Source: a virus
IMG/VR virus record: IMGVR_UViG_3300040801_001492
Coordinates: 37,446-101,445 of that record
DNA: 64,000 bases
Reading direction: 5' to 3' (one strand)
In this document: positions 7,483-15,477 of the stretch, piece after piece
How positions within the stretch are numbered: position 1 is the first letter of the stretch
How the letters are laid out: each line of letters begins with the position of its first letter
Notes under the pieces: model-generated
Told to the model about the DNA's origin: nothing
Seen by the model: only the letters and a program-made list of their open reading frames with translations
Database searches by the model: none
Translations under genes and position numbers: made by a program

Positions 7483-8187
7483 ATGTCAGAATTAATAGGA
7501 ATTGTAGGAGCAACTGGTACAGGAAAAAGTACAGCTATCATGCAAGACCCTGATTTAGGTATTGAAGGATTAAATCCTAAGGAAACATTTATTATCAATA
7601 TAGCAAATAAACCATTGCCATTTAAAGGATGGAAGAAACACTTTATTCCTTTGAATAAGGATGGGGAAGGAAACTTGCTTAATTCTGATAATCCAATAGA
7701 TGTACTAAAAGTACTGGATTATATAGATAAGGTAAGAACAGATATTAAATATATTATAATAGATGATTTTCAATACGTACTTGCCTTTGAATTTATGTCT
7801 AAAGCTTTAGAAAAAGGCTTTGACAAGTTTTCTATAATGGCAAAAAATGCTTTCGATATACTTAATAAAGGACGTAAGCTAAGAGATGACCTTAAAGTAT
7901 TTGTACTTACTCATTCAGAAGAGTATCAGAAAGATTTTGAAACTGTACGTAAGATGAAAACAATCGGCAAACTTTTGGACGATAAGGTAACATTGGAAGG
8001 CTTATTTACTGTATTATTATATACCCATTCGGAATGGGATGATAAGGCAGAAAAAGGCAGTTACTTCTTTGTTACTAATAGAACAAATGATTACCCCGCC
8101 AAGAGTCCTGTACGTATGTTTGATAGTATAAAGATACCTAATGATTTGGGCTTTGTTAGCCGTAAGATTGATGAATATAATAAATAA
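7483..8187 (+). CDS. Sak4-like RecA-fold ATPase (recombination), 234 aa
   Basis: This is a P-loop ATPase with Walker A GATGTGKST at residues 9-17 and a Walker B strand YIIIDDFQYV near residue 90. A late TNRTNDYPAKSP motif is also typical of phage Sak4/AAA_24 single-strand annealing ATPases. Such proteins assist annealing and recombination during phage replication together with SSB, and the SSB-like gene follows directly. The start ATG has an upstream AGAGGAATAAAT site. A related RecA-family ATPase role cannot be excluded. Confidence 0.75.
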   Translation: MSELIGIVGATGTGKSTAIMQDPDLGIEGLNPKETFIINIANKPLPFKGWKKHFIPLNKDGEGNLLNSDNPIDVLKVLDYIDKVRTDIKYIIIDDFQYVLAFEFMSKALEKGFDKFSIMAKNAFDILNKGRKLRDDLKVFVLTHSEEYQKDFETVRKMKTIGKLLDDKVTLEGLFTVLLYTHSEWDDKAEKGSYFFVTNRTNDYPAKSPVRMFDSIKIPNDLGFVSRKIDEYNK

Positions 8188-8204
8188 TAATTTAATTAAA
8201 AACT

Positions 8205-8816
8205 ATGAGTGGAATTAATTTTAACAATGAGAGCGAGTTTATTAATGAAGTGAGTATTTTTAACAATGGCGAACCAGGTATTGTTGAGAATGTTAAAGTG
8301 AGAGTAGAGGTGAAGTCTCCTGAAGATGAAGATAAGAAACCTGCATATAAGTTTATTGCTCAAGATAAGCATGGAGAGATTAACGAAGGATTTTTCTATT
8401 ATGAATCAGCCGAAGATAAAGGATTCAAGAATTATCAAGCACAGAGACTTATAAGGTTAGCTAAGGGAGTACTTGGGGATGATGTTGAATTTCCAGTTTT
8501 TAATACACCAAAAGAGGCACTAGATAATATTATGAAGATGGTTGCTAAAGGTTGTAAAGATAAATATTATCGTGTAGCTGTATGCTACGGTACAACCAGA
8601 AGGCCCGATTCATATCTACGCTTTAGATCATTTGGTCGTTTTATTGAGCCTATGTCGGTTGAACCGGCTACATTAAAGTTTGATAATAGCGATAATATGG
8701 TTAAGAAAGCTATAGAACCTACTAGTGAACAGTTGTTAGTACAACAGATGAACCAAAACCTACCAGAACAACCATCACCTTCTCCAGATGAAGAGAAGAG
8801 TGATCTACCGTTCTAG
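8205..8816 (+). CDS. Single-stranded DNA-binding protein (SSB-like), 203 aa
   Basis: The body is beta-rich with conserved aromatic and basic positions. The C-terminus has a disordered proline/glutamine stretch and then an acidic tip ending in SDLPF, closely like the DDxxPF tip by which bacterial SSBs recruit partners. It sits between a recombination ATPase and a primase, which matches an SSB role in coating fork DNA. It ends with a genuine TAG stop just upstream of a terminator. The OB fold itself is inferred, not proven. Confidence 0.7.
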   Translation: MSGINFNNESEFINEVSIFNNGEPGIVENVKVRVEVKSPEDEDKKPAYKFIAQDKHGEINEGFFYYESAEDKGFKNYQAQRLIRLAKGVLGDDVEFPVFNTPKEALDNIMKMVAKGCKDKYYRVAVCYGTTRRPDSYLRFRSFGRFIEPMSVEPATLKFDNSDNMVKKAIEPTSEQLLVQQMNQNLPEQPSPSPDEEKSDLPF

Positions 8817-8854
8817 GTAGAATATTTTCTCAGTATAATTATATAACCATTGAA

Positions 8855-8886
8855 AGTAGGCTCCTATATTGGGGCCTACTTTTTTT
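8855..8886 (+). terminator. Rho-independent terminator after the SSB gene
   Basis: A 10-bp stem with one G-T pair (AGTAGGCTCC at 8855-8864 with GGGGCCTACT at 8871-8880) closes a TATATT loop and leads into seven T. It separates helicase-ATPase-SSB from the primase gene and should reduce read-through to it. Confidence 0.85.
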
Positions 8887-8898
8887 ATCTATCTATAT

Positions 8899-9948
8899 AT
8901 GGATAAATCAATTATTGATTTTAACGATCCTATCTATGCTAATAGGTCTTTTGTTACTAAAGAATCTTTATTGGAATATGTCAGTGAATATGATATTCTT
9001 AAGAATTATTATCCCGATATTGAACTAGGCACTGTAATCAATAGTCCTCTTCGTAAAGATAACCATCCTAGCTTTAGCTTATTCTATTCAGAAGCTAATG
9101 ATTGTATTCTTTATAAAGACCAGGCTACAGGTGATATAGGTAATATCTTCGATTTTATACAAAGACTATACAATATACCCAGTTATGCTGATACCTTAGA
9201 ACAGATAGCTACTGATTTTGGTATAGATAAATATTTTATTATCTCTAAACCAAAAACTAAAAAACTTAAGGCAACTAAAGCATATCACACGTCTTATAAA
9301 GAAACATATACGTATGAGCTTAAGATAGTAGCTAGAGACTGGAAAGAATCAGATTTAGTTTTTTGGGATTCATTTGGTATATGTCTGGACACATTAAAAC
9401 GATTTAATGTAGTACCTATAGAAGGTTATTATTCTAATAACCAAGGTACTTCTATTTATGTTAATACAAGGGATTTAAGCTATGCTTTTTTAGAATATAA
9501 AGATTTACAACTTACTTATAAGATATATAGACCATTTCAGAGTAAAGAACGTAAATGGCGAACTAATCATCCTTATGGTGTTCATCAGGGATATAACCAG
9601 TTACCTCATATAGGTGAACATCTGATAATCACCAAATCATTGAAAGATGTAATGTCTTTATATGATGTAGCATCTATTCCTTCTATTGCTATACAAGCAG
9701 AAACTAATTCTATTAAGCCTCAAGTTATGAATGAATATATCAGTAGGTTTAATAATGTTTATACACTCTTTGATACTGATATAACAGGATTAGAAAGTAT
9801 GCTTAAATATCTCAAAAAGTATAATATTATAGGTATTAGTATTCCTATAAAAAAATATCCATTAGCAAAAGATTTTAGTGACTTAGTAAAATTTTATGGT
9901 AGTGAAAAAGCATTATATTTCTTAAATAACAAATTAAAAATTTCTTAA
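8899..9948 (+). CDS. DnaG-like primase with degenerate zinc and TOPRIM sites, 349 aa
   Basis: The N-terminal 120 residues follow the DnaG zinc-binding domain pattern (SPLRKDNHPSFSLF, then YKDQATGDIGNIFDFI), but the metal cysteines are absent. The C-terminal TOPRIM region has ITKSLKDVM (K246 stands where the usual catalytic Glu is expected, D250) and LFDTDITG (D292, D294). It likely makes RNA primers with the neighbouring helicase. The start at 8899 was chosen because the longer TTG frame (8869) begins inside the terminator hairpin. Loss of zinc ligands and Glu may mean altered metal use. Confidence 0.75.
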   Translation: MDKSIIDFNDPIYANRSFVTKESLLEYVSEYDILKNYYPDIELGTVINSPLRKDNHPSFSLFYSEANDCILYKDQATGDIGNIFDFIQRLYNIPSYADTLEQIATDFGIDKYFIISKPKTKKLKATKAYHTSYKETYTYELKIVARDWKESDLVFWDSFGICLDTLKRFNVVPIEGYYSNNQGTSIYVNTRDLSYAFLEYKDLQLTYKIYRPFQSKERKWRTNHPYGVHQGYNQLPHIGEHLIITKSLKDVMSLYDVASIPSIAIQAETNSIKPQVMNEYISRFNNVYTLFDTDITGLESMLKYLKKYNIIGISIPIKKYPLAKDFSDLVKFYGSEKALYFLNNKLKIS

Positions 9949-9950
9949 TT

Positions 9951-10655
9951 ATGGTAACAAAACTTATTTGTAAGACGCCTAAACATTATCAACTTACTGA
10001 AGGTAAAGTATATGAAGTAGTTGAATTTGTTAATGGTGAAACAAGTGTATTATTAACTAATGATTTAGGTGTTCTAAAACGCTATTCCATGAAACTTTTT
10101 GAAAAAGAAGTAAGTGTAGATACTCTGTTTGATGAAATAATAAAAGAACTTAATTTTAAAATGCCTGTTACTCGTCCTCAAGGCAATTCTTCAGTAATTT
10201 ACTTTGAAATTTTAGGACAACCTAATAATGGATTAACCTTATTTCGCTCACAGACAAGTTGTAGCGTAAAAGATATAGAAGGTATAAATTCATTGATAGG
10301 TAGACTAAGAAGACTTATAGATCAGTATTTAGATCATAATGATAAGGTTAAACTATTATCTGCTAATGACCGATATGAATTAAAGTCTATGTTAGGTACA
10401 GCATTGGCTGATAAAATAAACTGGACTGATATAATACAAGAAATAAAAGCAGTTACCTTTTATTTTGTTACTACTCACTATGATAAACAAGATGGTGAAG
10501 ATGTTTTTGGAGAAAATTTCAGAAATGTTTTAATGAAAACATTGCATTCTATATCTACTACACGTAACGAGAATATTAAAAATATAATAAGAAGAACTAA
10601 AAATTATTCAGGTCAAAATCTTATTGCATTAGTAATTCCAAATCCTATAAAATAA
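9951..10655 (+). CDS. Hypothetical protein with SH3-like N-terminus, 234 aa
   Basis: Residues 1-55 (CKTPKHYQLTEGKVYEVVEF then VLLTNDLGVLKRYSMKLFE) form a small beta-barrel pattern common in phage proteins. The remaining 180 residues are helical and unrecognised. It starts 2 nt after the primase stop and lies 7 nt upstream of the C26 amidotransferase gene, so it may belong to the replication block or to the amide-enzyme block. No catalytic residues are evident. Confidence 0.65.
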   Translation: MVTKLICKTPKHYQLTEGKVYEVVEFVNGETSVLLTNDLGVLKRYSMKLFEKEVSVDTLFDEIIKELNFKMPVTRPQGNSSVIYFEILGQPNNGLTLFRSQTSCSVKDIEGINSLIGRLRRLIDQYLDHNDKVKLLSANDRYELKSMLGTALADKINWTDIIQEIKAVTFYFVTTHYDKQDGEDVFGENFRNVLMKTLHSISTTRNENIKNIIRRTKNYSGQNLIALVIPNPIK

Positions 10656-10662
10656 TAAAATT

Positions 10663-11451
10663 ATGAAAATTCCGAAGATTGGTATTCCATTTTGGAGAAT
10701 GGGAGATAATAGTTTAGGTGTAACATTGCCTTACTATACATATTTTGAACGTTTTGGTTATATTGTAGTGCTTAATCCCATGGTTGAACCAAATCAAGAA
10801 TTATATACTGATATTGACCTATTAGTATTGCCTGGTGGTGCTGATATACTACCAGAAAGGTATAATCATATGCCTAGCCTGTTTACAGGTAAGCCGGACT
10901 TGATAAAAGATTATTTTGATATGCATGTACTTCCTAGGTATATTGCTGATACAGATATTCCTATATTTGGTATATGTAGAGGTTTTCAATCTATAGCTGT
11001 ACATTTTGGATATCCATTAATACAGGATATGTATCATGAAACTAATAAACCCGATAAGAGGTGGGAAAATGTACATAAGCTGTCTGTTAATTCAGCTTTT
11101 GTAGAAGAGATGGCAAAATTTAACGAAAAAATAGAAGATAATTCTGATAAAATATATGATTCACTATATAATATTAAATTACCTTTTAATCGTGAATATG
11201 ACAAAATTAAGAAAAGAAATCTTATTACTTTTTCAGTTAATTCATTGCACCATCAGGCTGTATCTAGTACACAGATAGAAGAAGATAAATCTTTTAATAT
11301 TATAGCCAAGTATCAAGGTGCTTTTGCTCCTTTTATTGAAGCAATGGTTTCTGAAGATAGCAGAATAGCAGGAGTACAATATCATCCTGAAGAGCTGTTT
11401 GACGAACCAATAGCTAAGTATTTAATTTATAAATTATTATATAAAGTATGA
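10663..11451 (+). CDS. Class I glutamine amidotransferase / gamma-glutamyl hydrolase (peptidase C26), 262 aa
   Basis: The fold is readable from LVLPGGADILPERY, the nucleophile elbow GICRGFQ (Cys105) and the closing QYHPEE (His241, Glu243), giving a complete Cys-His-Glu triad. C26 enzymes of the PuuD type cleave gamma-glutamyl amide bonds, and related domains release ammonia from glutamine. In this cluster it could trim a gamma-glutamyl product or supply ammonia. It has no signal peptide, so it acts in the cytoplasm. Its TGA overlaps the ATG of the GGCT gene, indicating coupled expression. Confidence 0.85.
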   Translation: MKIPKIGIPFWRMGDNSLGVTLPYYTYFERFGYIVVLNPMVEPNQELYTDIDLLVLPGGADILPERYNHMPSLFTGKPDLIKDYFDMHVLPRYIADTDIPIFGICRGFQSIAVHFGYPLIQDMYHETNKPDKRWENVHKLSVNSAFVEEMAKFNEKIEDNSDKIYDSLYNIKLPFNREYDKIKKRNLITFSVNSLHHQAVSSTQIEEDKSFNIIAKYQGAFAPFIEAMVSEDSRIAGVQYHPEELFDEPIAKYLIYKLLYKV

Positions 11452-11825
11452 AAAAAGAAAGAATTTTTGTTTATGGTACCTTACTAGAAGGTTGTGGTAA
11501 TCATCAATATTATCTGCGTGATGCTAAGAAACTAGGCGAACATATAACAGATTCACAATTTACTATGCTACATTTAGGTGGTTTTCCTGGAGTTATAGGA
11601 ATAGGTAATACAGCTATTAGAGGTGAAGTATATGAGATTACTGAAAATGAGTTTAGGGATATAGATGGTTTAGAAGGATATAATCCTAATAATCCTTCTT
11701 ATGGTCTGTATGATAGAACACAAATAAAAACTCCATGGGGTAATGCATGGATATACCTATATAATCATCGTGATAATCATCATTTTAATAAAATAACCTC
11801 AGGATCATGGAGAAACAAAGACTAA
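11448..11825 (+). CDS. Gamma-glutamylcyclotransferase-like protein (GGCT/AIG2), 125 aa
   Basis: The N-terminal FVYGTLLEG motif and the catalytic Glu in IDGLEGY (E76) define the GGCT fold. It releases a gamma-glutamyl group as 5-oxoproline from gamma-glutamyl amines or peptides. Length fits the family. It overlaps the C26 gene by 4 nt upstream and the ATP-grasp gene by 19 nt downstream. Its presence next to ligases points to a pathway that uses gamma-glutamyl bonds, for making, editing or recycling the product. Confidence 0.85.
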   Translation: MKKERIFVYGTLLEGCGNHQYYLRDAKKLGEHITDSQFTMLHLGGFPGVIGIGNTAIRGEVYEITENEFRDIDGLEGYNPNNPSYGLYDRTQIKTPWGNAWIYLYNHRDNHHFNKITSGSWRNKD

Positions 11826-12601
11826 GAAAACGCCGTGTACAGATACGTACAAGAAATCATTCAGCTAGACCATTAAGGGGTAATATAATGGCTGACCGTT
11901 CAGCTATTGTACGATTAGGTTCACTTACTACATTAGAGGATGCCTATACAAGAAAGAAAAATCTTAATAATATTGTTGAGATAAATACTGTGGAAGCTGT
12001 ACAGAACAGTAGAGATAAATTTGCTATGAAAAAATGTTTTGATAATGCAAAAATCTCTCATGCAGACTATTACATTGATTCTACTAAAATAGATGATAGT
12101 ATAGATTATCCTATTGTAGCTAAACGTAGATTTGGTTTTAAAGGTAGAGGTATGTATCTACTATTTTCCAGAGGTGAATTTTTAAACTTTATGGAAAAGC
12201 AATATGATAAAGACTACTTCTTTGAAAAATTCTATAATTATGCACGTGAATATAGGCTACATATATGTAATGGTCAAATATTTATGGTGTGGCGTAAGTT
12301 ACGTAAGAAAGATGCTGAAGAAAGGTGGTATTTTAATGATTCTAACTGTAACTGGGTAAGTGAACAGCATGAGTTATTTAACAAACCAGTTAACTGGAAA
12401 GATATATGTAAGCATAGTATAAAGGCAATGAAAGCTGTTGGATTAGATTTAGGAGCTGTTGATGTGAGGGTACAATCTGATAAGCACGAAACACCGTTAT
12501 TTATTATTTGCGAAGTAAATAGTGCTCCTGCCTTAGGTAATAGGGGCATTGAAGAATATAAAAAACAAATCCAAAATTTTATTGATAATTATGAAAAATG
12601 A
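11807..12601 (+). CDS. ATP-grasp carboxylate-amine ligase, 264 aa
   Basis: The N-terminus (VQIRTRNHSARPLR...AIVRLGS) matches phage and bacterial ATP-grasp ligases. The ATP-binding strand PIVAKRRFGFKGRGM, the acidic FFEKF segment and the late metal-binding ICEVNSAPALG (Glu and Asn) complete the core. Such enzymes activate a carboxylate as acyl-phosphate and join it to an amine. The long start at 11807 is kept because it preserves the RTRN.S motif. It overlaps GGCT and the type-2 ligase gene. Confidence 0.85.
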   Translation: MEKQRLRKRRVQIRTRNHSARPLRGNIMADRSAIVRLGSLTTLEDAYTRKKNLNNIVEINTVEAVQNSRDKFAMKKCFDNAKISHADYYIDSTKIDDSIDYPIVAKRRFGFKGRGMYLLFSRGEFLNFMEKQYDKDYFFEKFYNYAREYRLHICNGQIFMVWRKLRKKDAEERWYFNDSNCNWVSEQHELFNKPVNWKDICKHSIKAMKAVGLDLGAVDVRVQSDKHETPLFIICEVNSAPALGNRGIEEYKKQIQNFIDNYEK

Positions 12602-13487
12602 TATTTTTATTTTTGATAGTATAGGATCAGACCCTGAGTTTTTCTTAACTGATGAGAATGGTAAATATGTTTCTGGTGCTTTAGTCACTACAGGAGGTAA
12701 GCGTAAGCCGGAAAAATTAGATAAATTAGGTTTTAATATCTTTACTGATAATCTGGCAGTAGAAGGTAATATACCACCAGCATCAACATTTGATAAGTTT
12801 AATAATAATATGCTTAAGCTTATTGATTATATAGGTGAAAGAGCAGAACAGAAGAACCTTAGTGTAGCTCATGTTGGTCAGGCTGAGTTTAGTACAGAAG
12901 ATTGTAATAGTATACAAGGACAGGAATTTGCCTGCTCAGCATCATTATATGCATGGCAGGGTATATATTATAAAACATTTGATGCTGTATCTATCAATGC
13001 CTGTCGTACTACAGATTTTTCTAGAGATAGAATGAGAACAGCTGGTTTTCATATTCATATAGGCTATCATGTAGAAAATAAAACTTTTACTGATCCTTTA
13101 GTATATGACTTACTAGTGGCTAAAATATTTGACCTGTTTGTTAGCTTACCTACTCTTGAGATACAGAATAAAGAAACGTTCAGAGAAGAAAATTTTGGTT
13201 TATTAGGTAACTTTAGAAGCAAAAGATATGGTGTTGAATGTAGGTCGTTAAGCGGTTATTTTACTCATCCTACTTATTATAAATGGCTGTGGACACAGAT
13301 ACAACACATGTTTGAATATATCAACTCATTAAGTAAAGATGAGCTTACAGAGCTTCTGGAACTGCATATTTTTGATGCTCCTAATAAAGCTATGGTAAAA
13401 CAAGAGTTTGAGAAATTTTCACCAGAGACTCCTGATATGATACATCACTTTTCTAATTTAATTAATATTAATACTTATGCAATATAA
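12591..13487 (+). CDS. phiEco32-type COOH-NH2 ligase (glutamine-synthetase-like amidoligase), 298 aa
   Basis: The signature GSDPEFF (D14, E16), the central TDNLAVEGNIPPAS and the later AGFHIHIG (H154, H156) identify the glutamine-synthetase-related COOH-NH2 ligase type 2 first noted in phage phiEco32. It should form an amide or peptide bond with ATP. The start at 12591 was chosen over a longer TTG frame because MKNDIFIFD leads straight into the fold and overlaps the ATP-grasp gene by only 11 nt. It is a core member of the amide-enzyme cluster. Confidence 0.85.
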   Translation: MKNDIFIFDSIGSDPEFFLTDENGKYVSGALVTTGGKRKPEKLDKLGFNIFTDNLAVEGNIPPASTFDKFNNNMLKLIDYIGERAEQKNLSVAHVGQAEFSTEDCNSIQGQEFACSASLYAWQGIYYKTFDAVSINACRTTDFSRDRMRTAGFHIHIGYHVENKTFTDPLVYDLLVAKIFDLFVSLPTLEIQNKETFREENFGLLGNFRSKRYGVECRSLSGYFTHPTYYKWLWTQIQHMFEYINSLSKDELTELLELHIFDAPNKAMVKQEFEKFSPETPDMIHHFSNLININTYAI

Positions 13488-15471
13488 TAAATACAACCTT
13501 ATTCTTCTTGTTATTGTTGTAATCTTCTATATCATGTTGCCTGAAGATATAACAGCTGCGTGTGGTTTATTTGCTTTCTTCGGTTCTAATCCTACCAAAT
13601 ATTTTAGCTGGAAAGATTTTAAGATATTAGGTGTTTTTAATGATGCCAGAGGTAATGATGCGTGCGGTATAACAACAAACGATAATGTACAGAAATATTG
13701 GCATCAGGGTATTGTTGAGTTTAAGGATGCTATAATAAAGAAAGAGATAATACACAATTTTACTGTTAAAGACCATATCTTAGGACATACAAGAAAAGCA
13801 TCTAGTGGAGGTAATTGTATAGACACAGCACAACCTTTAATATTCTATAAAAACGATGGCCCCCCATTATCGAAAGCATATAAAGATGAAAATTATAGGC
13901 TTTGGTTGAAAAAACAGCCTAAGAAAAGTATTGTTTTTAGTGGTATACATAATGGTACAATACATAATATAGATAAGTTAGCAGAAAAATATCATGTTAA
14001 AACGAAAGATAAGAATGACACTGCTATGTTATTTGAGATACTGTTTAAAGGACATTATGAAGTACTAACTGAATATGAAGGTACAGCATCATTAGTTTTT
14101 TATGATTACTATACCGAACAGATATATATCTGGAGAGGCGAATCCTTGGCTTACAGCAGTAGTGTTGCTGTTTCTGAAGAAAGACCATTATTTTATTATG
14201 CCCCTGCTAAGAATAATTTCTATTTATCTTCTTTAAAAAACTCATTACTATTTATAGGAGCTCCTGAGAACCATGCAATGGAAGTACCTTCTAATACTCT
14301 GTTTGTATATCATAAAGGAAAACTGGTAAGTAATGTAGCTTATGATAGGTCGAAAGCTAAACAGGTAGTTACATATTCTTCTACAGGTAATGCATGGAAT
14401 TACAGAGATAGTAATAATTCATGGGATAGGTATTCTGCAAGACATTATACGCCTGCTATACAAGGATTTCATAATAATAAGTATGGTAATAATAATACAA
14501 CAGATAAGCTACGTAAAGATGATACTAAGCGTCTTTATCTTGTAACATCTGGTTCATTCTCTAAAGGAGCTTATAGGCTAATAAATGAGAATGTAGCAGC
14601 TATTGCAATAAATAACCCACGCAGATTAGCTTTTTGTAAAGGTAGATATTGGTATGGTAATAATTTAGCACATGGTCTATTGCCTGTTAATACTTTAGGT
14701 ATCATACCACATAAAAAACAATTACCTCTAGCTATTTCTAAAGCTAAACTATATGGGTTTATTGAAGGTGTACTGGTAGAAGATTTAGCATCATATTTTA
14801 TTATGCAAGATACTTATAATAACATATTAGCAGATTTAATTGAAGCAGATAAGATTGATATAAATGATATTATTCTAAAAGAGAGGGATTTACTAGAAAA
14901 TTTAGCTTTCTTTACTGACCATTTTACTGATAGTATAGTATCAGTAAGTGAGATTGAAGCAGTTAAGTTTTTAAACAATCGTAATGAATATCATTATTAT
15001 ACAGGTGTTACACATCCTAAATTCTCTAATAGGAAATATGCTTTTGAAAATGGTGACCTTAATTACATAGAATATATGAGTAATATATCTTATGATCTTA
15101 ACCATACACAGGAAGATGTTACTGAAGTATTGGATTATATAGAAACACCTATGGAATTTTATGCAGAGAAAGGACAAGCTGAATCAGATATAGATGCTAT
15201 AGGTAGAATACTTATACAACAAAAAGACAAAGATATACCTATTTCTTTCTTTACTAAAGTTTTAAGAGGTGAAATAGAATATGATATAAATACTAGTCTT
15301 AAAGAAGAATTTCTTTTAGCTAAATCAATATATTATAAAACATTCTATTCACATCTAAAATTTAATAGATGTGATAAAGACCAGTGTAAAGACTGTTCTT
15401 ATTATGAGAAATATTTAGAATATTGTATACGTTGTGTACAAGAATCAAGTTTAAAAATTGTTACAAAATAA
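13477..15471 (+). CDS. Class II glutamine amidotransferase with N-terminal extension, 664 aa
   Basis: Residues 29-260 are a GATase II (Ntn hydrolase) domain: CGLFAFFGSN with nucleophile Cys29, then CGITT, GHTRKASSGG and FSGIHNGTIHN. It should release ammonia from glutamine. The Cys is not at the N-terminus: a hydrophobic stretch (about 8-21) and PEDITAA precede it, so processing is needed. An alternative ATG at 13534 would leave a nine-residue propeptide, like that of PurF. The 400-residue C-terminal part is unknown and ends in a Cys cluster (CDKDQCKDC...CIRC) that may bind zinc. It overlaps the ligase gene by 11 nt. Confidence 0.8.
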   Translation: MQYNKYNLILLVIVVIFYIMLPEDITAACGLFAFFGSNPTKYFSWKDFKILGVFNDARGNDACGITTNDNVQKYWHQGIVEFKDAIIKKEIIHNFTVKDHILGHTRKASSGGNCIDTAQPLIFYKNDGPPLSKAYKDENYRLWLKKQPKKSIVFSGIHNGTIHNIDKLAEKYHVKTKDKNDTAMLFEILFKGHYEVLTEYEGTASLVFYDYYTEQIYIWRGESLAYSSSVAVSEERPLFYYAPAKNNFYLSSLKNSLLFIGAPENHAMEVPSNTLFVYHKGKLVSNVAYDRSKAKQVVTYSSTGNAWNYRDSNNSWDRYSARHYTPAIQGFHNNKYGNNNTTDKLRKDDTKRLYLVTSGSFSKGAYRLINENVAAIAINNPRRLAFCKGRYWYGNNLAHGLLPVNTLGIIPHKKQLPLAISKAKLYGFIEGVLVEDLASYFIMQDTYNNILADLIEADKIDINDIILKERDLLENLAFFTDHFTDSIVSVSEIEAVKFLNNRNEYHYYTGVTHPKFSNRKYAFENGDLNYIEYMSNISYDLNHTQEDVTEVLDYIETPMEFYAEKGQAESDIDAIGRILIQQKDKDIPISFFTKVLRGEIEYDINTSLKEEFLLAKSIYYKTFYSHLKFNRCDKDQCKDCSYYEKYLEYCIRCVQESSLKIVTK

Positions 15472-15477
15472 AATATA

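Noticed and set aside
8869-8898. TTG start giving the primase ten extra residues
   Set aside because: It begins within the terminator hairpin and T run; ATG 8899 is cleaner.
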